Shown here: positions 43,261-48,182 of the stretch, in pieces
How positions within the stretch are numbered: the stretch's first letter is position 1
How the letters are laid out: every line of letters starts with the position of its first letter
NCBI GenBank assembly: GCA_003427395.1
Contig: BFEA01000694.1
Coordinates: forward strand, 512,514 to 560,695
Direction: 5' to 3'
DNA length: 48,182 nt
Origin: Chara braunii
Taxonomy: Eukaryota; Streptophyta; Charophyceae; Charales; Characeae
Translations under genes and position numbers: made by a program
The notes under the pieces: model-generated
Told to the model about the DNA's origin: nothing
The model's database searches: none
What the model saw: the letters and a program-made list of their open reading frames with translations, nothing else

Positions 43261-44064
43261 GTGCTGCTAGCACCACTGCTACTGCTATGGCTGCGGCTGC
43301 TGCTGCTGCTGCTGCTGCTACTAGTACTACTACTGCTACCACTACTACGACGACTGCTACTGCTGCGGCTGCTACTACTACTACTACTACTGCTGCCGCT
43401 GCTGCTGCTACTACCACTGCTACTGTTACTACTACAACTGCTGCTACTACCACTGCTACTGCTACTACTGCTGCTGCTGCTGCTACTACCACTGCTATGC
43501 TATACTATACCACTACTACTACCGCTGCTGCTGCTGCCGCCTCTACTACCGCTGCTGCTGCTGCCGCCTCTACTAACCACTGCTACTGCTTCTACTACTG
43601 CTATTGCTAGAACTACACTGGTGTTACTCCTGCTGCTACTACTACCACGAGCATCACCACGACTACTGATACTTCTACTACTGCTTCTGCTACTACTACT
43701 AAGTACCATTCTTCTTCTTCTTCTTCGACTAATGTTTTGTCACTATTCTCCTCGTTCGTTTTCTTCTGTTACGGCTTCAGCTTCTGCTTCTTTCCTTTGT
43801 TTTTCCTCCGTACCTGAGAAGTCCGTTGTCGACAAACACACAATGGAGCCGGTCTCCCAACGCCTTGTGTATTAACGTGGCAGCAACGGCGGAGTCCACA
43901 CCTCCTGAGAGCGCACATATGGCGTGCTGTTCTGTCCCGACCACTCTCCTGACCTCCCTGATCTGCTCCTCCATCACATCCTCCATGTTCCAGTCGGCCT
44001 TCGCTCCTGCTATTTCCAAAATGAACCGACGGAAAGTTTCCATACCACGCTCCGAGTGCGTAAC
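31833..44064 (-). CDS. GMP synthase, C-terminal half in five exons
   Basis: GMP synthase makes GMP from XMP, ATP and glutamine, the last step of guanine nucleotide synthesis. Exons 43814-44064, 41651-42026, 40950-41081, 33013-33188 and 31833-31956 join in frame into 352 residues plus stop (1,059 nt). Every junction is GT-AG. The product covers the ATP-pyrophosphatase domain (P-loop SGGVDS at 43891-43908) and the C-terminal dimerisation domain, ending in the conserved [12 protein letters not shown]. It begins at VTHSERG, just past the catalytic-histidine region of the glutaminase domain, so the whole N-terminal half is missing. Introns are 1,787, 569, 7,761 and 1,056 bp. No stop or frameshift is seen, so the gene is probably functional if the 5' exons exist beyond the window. 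Confidence 0.93.
33013..33188 (-). CDS. GMP synthase exon d
   Basis: Acceptor TTTCAG, edge at 33189/33188; donor GTATAT after GATTG at 33013. Encodes [20 protein letters not shown], then [20 protein letters not shown] and [19 protein letters not shown]. The VGVQGDQR block is a conserved dimerisation-domain motif. Intron d-e (31957-33012) is GA-rich. Confidence 0.95.
33969..34335 (+). pseudogene. Gag C-terminal remnant
   Basis: A run of Arg-Gly repeats ([20 protein letters not shown], near 34067) is followed after stops, in the same frame, by a CCHC knuckle: [14 protein letters not shown] at 34281-34322. RG-rich tails and knuckles bind RNA. Confidence 0.75.
34600..34995 (+). pseudogene. Retropepsin-type protease
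   Basis: [14 protein letters not shown] (about 34625) is the active-site strand, with Asp-Asn-Gly where Asp-Ser/Thr-Gly is usual. The flap and second half ([20 protein letters not shown]) lie at 34850-34905. The frame changes between the halves near 34668. Confidence 0.78.
35249..35749 (+). pseudogene. Reverse transcriptase
   Basis: An intact frame of 166 codons: [45 protein letters not shown] (catalytic Asp), [13 protein letters not shown] and the YLDD box at 35672-35683. A frameshift at 35745 cuts it before the thumb; [19 protein letters not shown] continues in another frame. Confidence 0.93.
35750..36534 (+). pseudogene. RT connection and RNase H
   Basis: The connection ([19 protein letters not shown]) leads to RNase H. 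The first catalytic block reads [20 protein letters not shown]; the family has TDAS, so the first catalytic Asp is replaced by Ile. [19 protein letters not shown] gives the Glu, and [10 protein letters not shown] gives the second Asp. [10 protein letters not shown] ends the domain at 36468. Confidence 0.9.
36535..36958 (+). pseudogene. Integrase HHCC fragment fused to the chromo-like tail
   Basis: [16 protein letters not shown] supplies the two His of the HHCC finger. Soon after ([10 protein letters not shown], about 36807) the sequence jumps to [20 protein letters not shown], which belongs to the extreme C-terminus. About a kilobase of integrase is missing at this joint. The tail ends with a stop at about 36955. 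Confidence 0.82.
38188..38412. repeat. Long inverted repeat, arms of about 57 bp
   Basis: Arm 1 (38188-38245: GGATGAGC..., ...CATGGAAATATACACTGCCAC) is inverted at 38357-38412. Two further short direct copies of AACATGGAARTATMCA lie in the loop (38303-38343) and another partial direct copy at 38510-38551. GT runs lie at 38170-38184 and 38266-38290 and an A run at 38095-38118. A transcript would form a strong hairpin. Confidence 0.85.
38732..38880. repeat. 75-bp tandem duplication
   Basis: Two units share 'ATTCYGTGCAAGTTCCCC' and 'GGGCCCGCA', with marker positions 38772 and 38847. The second unit has drifted. Confidence 0.8.
40276..40336. repeat. (ATT)n microsatellite
   Basis: About twenty ATT units. 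A (TTC)n run of about nine units follows near 40422-40450. Confidence 0.95.
40950..41081 (-). CDS. GMP synthase exon c
   Basis: Acceptor GTGTCAG, edge at 41082/41081; donor GTAATA at 40949. It has 44 codons and includes [19 protein letters not shown], a signature block of the family. Exactly phase 0 at both ends. Confidence 0.95.
41228..41461. repeat. 71-bp tandem repeat in a GMP synthase intron
   Basis: Two good units start at 41317 and 41388 (TTCAAGTGCCACRTGTCATC ... TTTCCACAGAGGCAACC). A partial unit precedes them (about 41228-41275). A possible partial follows near 41602. Confidence 0.8.
41651..42026 (-). CDS. GMP synthase exon b
   Basis: Acceptor CCTCAG, edge at 42027/42026; donor GTAATT at 41650. 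It encodes 125 codons after completing a split Arg. Key parts are [39 protein letters not shown] and [20 protein letters not shown], all conserved parts of the ATP-pyrophosphatase domain that bind XMP and Mg-ATP. Confidence 0.96.
42045..42610. repeat. CACGTGTCC minisatellite and nested duplication
   Basis: Degenerate units of 'CACAATGCCACGTGTCC' recur at 42055-42190, 42305-42380 and 42510-42605. Embedded is a duplicated ~195-bp block starting TGAAAGAATTTCACYGC (about 42207 and 42402), each with a CCCAGT hexamer run. The second run (42430-42467) has six units. Confidence 0.8.
42810..43062. repeat. Tandem duplication of about 142 bp in the first intron
   Basis: 'GGCCAGCTCCATCACCCATTG' starts at about 42789 and 42923, followed in both copies by TTCCTGGCTCGGCGCCTCC and the same CTGCTCGAGGACATGCCTCA string. 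An N lies at 42952. Only few bases differ, so the duplication is fairly recent. Confidence 0.85.
43148..43730. repeat. Trinucleotide-rich region: (TTC)n, (TAC)n, TGC/TAC mixtures
   Basis: TTC repeats at about 43156-43201, TAC repeats at 43211-43258, then 450 bases of mixed TGC, TAC and ACC triplets, ending with TTC repeats near 43710. It lies within the intron between GMP synthase exons a and b. Thr, Leu, Ala and Val homopolymer frames are artefacts. Confidence 0.93.
43814..44064 (-). CDS. GMP synthase exon a (first in window)
   Basis: Acceptor TTTGCAG, edge at 44065/44064; donor GTACGG at 43813. Encodes [20 protein letters not shown], a linker helix ([17 protein letters not shown]), then [20 protein letters not shown] and the VFVDNGLLR strand. 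The SGGVDS loop grips ATP pyrophosphate. The exon upstream of it should end in the glutaminase YHPE histidine motif, which was not found in the window. Confidence 0.95.
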
Positions 44065-44114
44065 CTGCAAAAAATAAAAACTATTACAACCCAAAAAAAA
44101 ATAAAAAAAATCGA

Positions 44115-44143
44115 AAAGTTTCCATACCACGCTCCGAGTTCTT
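44115..44143. repeat. Partial copy of GMP synthase exon a edge
   Basis: GAAAAGTTTCCATACCACGC and CTCCGAG repeat the exon sequence at 44033-44058 about 82 bases upstream in the sense direction, inside the intron. It lacks the splice acceptor. Confidence 0.8.
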
Positions 44144-44837
44144 TTTTTTTTTTGAGGTGGGGGGGGCGAGGGGAGGGGAAGAGAGTCTTCTACTGTGTAC
44201 ATTGATTGGCTCGCTCGCTCGCTCGCTATGGCAAACGACAGAAAAATATTGTTCTCGCTACGCATTACTGCATTGGTAGTAATTTGGTATTCACTACTTT
44301 CGTCATCGCTCATTATTCGTCGACTTAATCTTGAAAAAAAAAAAAAAACTTTCGAGTTAACAACAGAAAAGGCAAAGAGAAAAGAAAAGAAAAGAAAAGA
44401 CAACAACCAACACACACAGGAGTTTCATCGGGATCTCTCAATTGGGTACCCAACAGAACACTCTCTTACTTCGGCTCACTCAGTCCATGGAACCCATCGA
44501 TTTGCTGAAAGGGAAGGGGGGGGAAGCGGGGGGGTTAGGGGGATGCTCTCGTACGTCGTATTTTACTCGTCTCTCTTCCCTTCTACCTTTTTCTTGCTGT
44601 TTCTCCTTTTAGGTTGACAGTTCTTCTTCTGGCTGAAAGATGCATTACTCGATCAAAGTAAAACACAGTTCCGGAAAACCAAAAAAAAAAACACAGTTCA
44701 GACATTTGTTCATCTTCTCCCAAAAATGAGCCGGGAAATTGTTGCTCGCAATGAGAATATTACGGACATTTCGGCTCACAGGACGTCGAAATCGCGGCAA
44801 GATTCGACGAACATAGCTGGCAAGAGAAGTACTACAG

Positions 44838-44940
44838 AACGAATAGTACATAACATAGATAGACAGGCGATCGCACTGAATACAGTATTCAGTGCTATGT
44901 ACTCTCATTGCGATCGCCTCTCTATGTTATGTGCTATTTG
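44838..44940. repeat. Inverted repeat hairpin, arms about 30 bp
   Basis: Arm 1 contains ACATAACATAG, then GGCGATCGCA. Arm 2 at about 44907-44940 is its imperfect inverse (TGCGATCGCC, CTATGTTATGT). The loop carries a perfect palindrome ACTGAATAC-A-GTATTCAGT (44877-44895). Confidence 0.8.
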
Positions 44941-45000
44941 TTCATTAGTCAGTAGACTCAGTAGTCAGTAGACTCAGTACGTACATCTTCTCCAAAGATG

Positions 45001-45170
45001 TACAATAATACTGTATTCAGTACTATGGATTATGTACAATAATACTGTATTCAGTGCTACGGATTACGTACAATAATACTGTATTCAGTACTATGGATTA
45101 TGTACAATAATACTGTATTCAGTACAATCTATTACGTACAATAATACTGTATTTAGTACTATGTATGCAG
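45001..45170. repeat. 34-bp tandem array, five units
   Basis: Units start at 45001, 45035, 45069, 45103 and 45137 with an exact 34-base period (TACAATAATACTGTATTCAG plus about 14 bases). Substitutions are few. The unit core TACTGTATTCAGT repeats the palindrome arm of the adjacent hairpin, suggesting one origin. Confidence 0.93.
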
Positions 45171-45276
45171 TATATTTTTCAAGTATCATACATACATATG
45201 CAGGCAAATAAGCAAAAATTTGGACTAATATAAATGCTGACAATAGGTAAGGCCACAGAGGTACAAGTAGCATATA

Positions 45277-45313
45277 AGAGGACAACAAACGAGGGGCTGT
45301 GACAAAACTGTTT
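45277..45313. repeat. Direct repeat copy A of hammerhead flank
   Basis: AGAGGACAACAAACGAG then GGGCTGTGACAAAACTGTTT; similar to 45658-45693. In minus-strand sense it is the 3' side of the hammerhead including the AAA of the core and stem III. Confidence 0.85.
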
Positions 45314-45364
45314 CGTCGGAGTTTCGGCGACTGACTCATCAGGAGGCTGAACCCTCAACAGTCT
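45305..45364 (-). ncRNA. Type III hammerhead ribozyme, intact core
   Basis: Minus-strand fold. Stem III pairs AGACUG (45364-45359) with CAGUUU (45310-45305). The cleavage triplet is GUU, cut after 45357. Stem I is GAGG with CCUC around GUUCAG. The core is CUGAUGA at 45342-45336. Stem II has GUC with GAC at its base, a looser middle, and then GAAA at 45314-45311. All invariant core bases are present. Cleavage at GUU is allowed by the NUH rule but is weaker than at GUC. The short stem III is typical of plant retrozyme hammerheads, which work as dimers. Stem I resembles that at 26300-26356, so the two share a family. Confidence 0.85.
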
Positions 45365-45657
45365 GCAGAATCCCCTACCTAACTGATTACACTAAGTAAG
45401 TGATAATCCACCTTAACCCTGGTTGTGGTTAAGCATCAACGACTGCCCGACAACTGATACCCTGAGGTGGTGGGGACCACCAACCACCGCCCTCAAGGTA
45501 CCTGTGACAAAAATCAAAGCAGACTATCACTCAGCCACACCAGATGGAAAACTCTACAGACTGTCGGTTCACACCCCATCACAAGCGACTGTATCTATCT
45601 ATCTATATATCGTCAAACAGAGCTGCCCGGTAAACCGTAGGCAGAGAGGGAGGGAGA
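45314..45657. other. Structured unit between the hammerhead repeats
   Basis: About 345 bases with strong hairpins: CTTAACC and GGTTAAG (stem 7, near 45411-45432) and a GGTGG/CCACC system near 45466-45490. GTATCTATCTATCTATATAT is near 45590. No open frame of note. High structure is expected for a circular ribozyme-processed RNA. Confidence 0.55.
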
Positions 45658-45693
45658 AGAGGACAACAAAGGAGCGGCTGTGACAAACTGTTT
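45658..45693. repeat. Direct repeat copy B of hammerhead flank
   Basis: Second copy of 45277-45313 with three substitutions and one missing A, 380 bases away. It stops where the GAAA core and the rest of the hammerhead would continue, so it is a truncated partner. Confidence 0.85.
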
Positions 45694-45711
45694 ACATATT
45701 GTCACATGATA

Positions 45712-46430
45712 TCAGAGCGCCAAAGCGAAAAAACAGAAAGAAAACAAGGAAAACAAAAAAAACTTAATTCGTTTTTAATCTTCTTCCTTACAAGACTCCC
45801 CCTGTTCAGAACCTCTTGCGTACAAGGCCGCCCACGTGGATGTAGGTTGAGCGGCGGCTGCCCCCACCCCCGTGTGTCATATCGACCCACTTGCACACAG
45901 CCAAAAGGCAAAGAGGCAAAGAANAGAGGAAGGGAACATCCAAATAAAACAGAACAGGGGGCAACAAAACAGATCCCAGATGACAAGTCCCACATGCAAG
46001 CACCGCCCCTGCCCACAGGCCAAACGACGGGACAAGACCAACCAGGATGTCAAGCATTCTTGTCTGCAAAAAAAAAAACAAGAAAAGTACCAAAAAGAAC
46101 CCATCCCAGATGACGATTCCCACGTACAAGCACCGCCCCGCGCTCAAAGGGCCGAACAACGAGAAACAACCAACCAGGATACCAAGACAATAAAAAAAAA
46201 CCGGATGACTGGTCCCACATGAAGCAATATTGCCACACTGCGAATCGGAGCGCAAAGACGAAAAAACACAAAACAAAAAAGGAAAGAAGGAAAGCTCCGC
46301 CTGTTCATCACCTCTTACGTACAAGGCCAGCCACGTGGATGACAGGTTGAGCGCTGGCTGCCCCCATCCCCGTGTGTCACAAGGACCCACTTGCACGCAG
46401 CCAAAAGGCAAAGAAAGAGGTAAAGAAAAG
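45712..46430. repeat. Nested tandem duplications
   Basis: An outer unit (GAGCGCMAAG..., then CCACGTGGATG, GGTTGAGCG, CCCCGTGTGTCA and CAGCCAAAAGGCAAAGA) lies at about 45712-45930 and 46246-46430. Between them an inner unit of about 130 bp (CCCAGATGAC, then CCCACRTRCAAGCACCGCCC and AACCAGGAT) occurs from 45976 and 46106, and begins again near 46201. An N is at 45924. Confidence 0.85.
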
Positions 46431-46439
46431 GAGGAAACC

Positions 46440-46770
46440 AAACCTCACAGAGGCAAGAGAAAGAGAAAGGGATCCAGTCAAAGAAAGAAAGGACAAGGGA
46501 AGAGGAAGAAGGCCTATCAGTAAAACAAAGCAAATGACACATCCCAATTGCCACTCACAACGAAGTTCAACATTTTTTTTTTTCTTGTTTTCTTTTTTCT
46601 TTTCTTCAGCAATTTGTTCGTTTTTTCTTCTTTTTTTTTTCTTTTTTCCTCTTTTTCTTTGTTTCTTTTCTTTTCGTTTTTTCAATTTTTTATTTCTTCT
46701 TCCTTCAACTCCGTATCTGTTGGTAGTGTCAAAAGCTCTCTGTCCTACAATTAGTGTTGCTCCTGACCTG
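46440..46770. other. No gene; AG-rich then T-rich tract
   Basis: 46400-46510 is AG-rich and 46568-46700 is very T-rich on the plus strand. No supported gene. Confidence 0.6.
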
Positions 46771-46771
46771 C

Positions 46772-46777
46772 TTTATT
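46772..46777 (-). terminator. AATAAA polyadenylation signal
   Basis: Perfect AATAAA on the minus strand, 15 bases after the RING-like stop codon. A T-rich plus-strand tract (46565-46700) lies downstream. Confidence 0.5.
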
Positions 46778-46791
46778 ATTCTATTGACCAG

Positions 46792-47252
46792 TCAGGAAGA
46801 GGAGCCCCCACCCCGGCAGATAGGACATGCACGCTGAGGATGACGTGGATGTTCACAAGGATACCCAAGGAAAGCTGCCCCAGCACAGCATTCAACAGGA
46901 CGGCTAGCACGGACCATCCCATCAAAACAGTCCTGACAAAGAACATGCTGTCCACACGTCAAAAAAACAGCAGGACGTTCATCACAGTGCGACATCATGC
47001 AGTCCTGATAGCGTCCTTGCGCACGAAAGGGACAACGAATGTCTGGGTGATAGGGATGTGTACAATGAGGAATCGTTGGACACCCTTCAGCACAGACGGC
47101 GGCAGTCTCAATAGACTGATAATGGCTATGGCATAGATGATGAATTCCACAGCCAAGGCGCACCGCGTCCCTGTCCCGACAGGTGTCACACGAGAGTCGG
47201 TCAACAATCCAGAATAAGTTGGATTCGGCAATGCACGCAAAAATTCATTCAT
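46792..47252 (-). CDS. Cys/His-rich RING-like small protein, one frame break
   Basis: ATG at 47252 opens MNEFLRALPNPTYSGLLTD. Near 47200 a one-base shift leads into the long frame SCDTCRDRDAVRLGCGIHHL, CHSHY, CAEGC, then CGQHVLCQDCFDG and a final CPICRGGGSSS with TGA at 46792-46794. The C-terminal Cys/His spacing resembles a RING-type zinc-binding domain (typical of ubiquitin ligases), preceded by a second Cys/His cluster. An AATAAA polyadenylation signal lies 15 bases after the stop (46777-46772). The shift may be an assembly error, an intron or decay. The family is not recognised precisely. It sits upstream of GMP synthase exon a on the same strand. Confidence 0.55.
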
Positions 47253-48135
47253 TTATGTTAAAGAAATAGCCTGAATCATCGTCCCACCATTCCACATTTC
47301 CCACTGGGTAGCTGCACGAACGAGTGCCATCATATACTGCCCAGGTCTGTGCAAAATGCAGGCAGAAATATGAGGAGGACGGTCCCATTAAGGTCATCGC
47401 CTGGCGTCGCATCGGTTCGACGACTCAGCGGACTGTAGCGGGTTCAGACTCTTGACGGATCATCAGTGGGTGAAACTCCGAATGAAACACAGTGGGTCAC
47501 TGCCCTCCTCCCGTTCCTTGTACGAAAATAGACAAAATGTTTCGTCATTCCACAGGATGTCAAATACCGGCACTATTCTCCGTTTCCTTCCCTTTTTTTG
47601 TTCTGTGAAATACATAACGGCCCGAGTTCGGATCCAGTTACATAGATGAACTGCATAACATAATTCTGAAGAGCATCCGGGAAAGTGGAACCTCGCCGCC
47701 CTCCCCTTCCCCCCCCCCGCCCCCTAAAAACAAAAGTGGAACCTCGCCCCCCCCGGCCACCCATCGCATCGACCATCGACAGCAAACGACATCACAGAAA
47801 CCAGCAGAGGGGAAAAGAAGAAGCTTCGATCGAGCTACAGCATAGCAAACAGCCAAGAATAGCGACGAGCAATAGACGGCCAAGTTGCTTCTGAACACAG
47901 CACTTTCTAGAATGAACAAATACAATCACACAGCACGAAAAGGAAATTGACAACAAAAAAAGGTAAGAAAGAGATAGGGAAAAAAGAAGATAGAAAAAAC
48001 GAGAACAAAATAAACACAAACAGTGGGAAACATCGAAAGAAAAACCGAAACGCAGGATAGAGAGGTTAGTCAGCAAGTCACGAGTCAACCAACCCTTGAC
48101 AAAGCAGTAACAGCTAAGACGGAGAGGAAGGAACG
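47253..48135. other. No gene recognised
   Basis: Upstream side of the RING-like gene. A short duplicated string AGTGGAACCTCGCC lies at 47685 and 47740 in a C-rich stretch. The last 250 bases are AG-rich. No glutaminase-domain exon of GMP synthase was found. Confidence 0.5.
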
Positions 48136-48182
48136 GGGGGGGTCGGAAAAGAGGGGGGGGCCCCCCCCGGGGAACCCCCCCC
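48136..48182. other. Low-quality contig end
   Basis: Runs of G then C with little else (GGGGGGGG, CCCCCCCC) close the sequence. The pattern suggests read-end artefact rather than genomic DNA. Confidence 0.7.

Noticed and set aside
43067-43875. Long Leu, Thr or Val-rich frames (up to 267 codons)
   Set aside because: Translations of TAC, TGC and TTC triplet repeats; no stop can arise in many frames of such repeats.
47440-47520. ATCATCAGTGGGTGAAAC string resembling a hammerhead core
   Set aside because: No matching GAAA element with stem II on the same strand, and no stems I or III; chance match.

Overview
This is a eukaryotic, repeat-dominated window, most likely a whole short contig from a green-lineage (streptophyte) genome. 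The clues are a plant-type GMP synthase cut into small exons by huge repeat-filled introns, chromodomain-bearing Ty3/gypsy elements, a retroelement primer-binding site close to the plant initiator-Met tRNA end, and telo-box-like CCCTAAA motifs. A charophyte such as Chara braunii would fit, but that is inference. Both ends are assembly edges. Bases 1-133 are a mate-pair junction chimera and the last ~45 bases are G/C homopolymers. Single Ns sit at 26887, 42952 and 45924.

Layout. 1-2833: chimera, CT microsatellites, a decayed tandem repeat. 2834-12694: one structurally complete but dead Ty3/gypsy chromovirus on the minus strand, with two LTRs, a 5-bp target duplication, PBS, gag, PR, RT, RNase H, IN and chromodomain, and a long leader holding three hairpin modules. 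12695-18490: mostly unexplained, with a possible exon, a decayed unknown plus-strand gene and a tRNA-Glu-like remnant. 18490-22100: a 5'-truncated LINE, minus strand. 22100-25100: CT-rich DNA and an A-B-A-B duplicated block. 25190-27726: the integrase end of a plus-strand Ty3 element, split by a 1.49-kb insertion with an 8-bp target duplication. 30184-31179: a non-autonomous hAT-like transposon.

31833-44064: the C-terminal half of GMP synthase, minus strand. Five exons with GT-AG junctions join in frame into the ATP-pyrophosphatase and dimerisation domains (352 residues). The 7.8-kb third intron carries a Ty3 element that has lost its integrase core. The glutaminase half was not found. 44100-46450: hairpins, a perfect-period 34-bp tandem array, a hammerhead ribozyme and further tandem duplications. 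46792-47252: a small Cys/His-rich RING-like gene.

The most notable signal is a pair of related type III hammerhead ribozyme motifs on the minus strand. The one at 45305-45364 has an intact catalytic core. The one at 26300-26356 has excellent stems but a G12-to-A core change. The intact copy is followed about 380 bases away by a second copy of its flank, an arrangement like retrozymes, the small non-autonomous ribozyme-bearing retroelements of plants.
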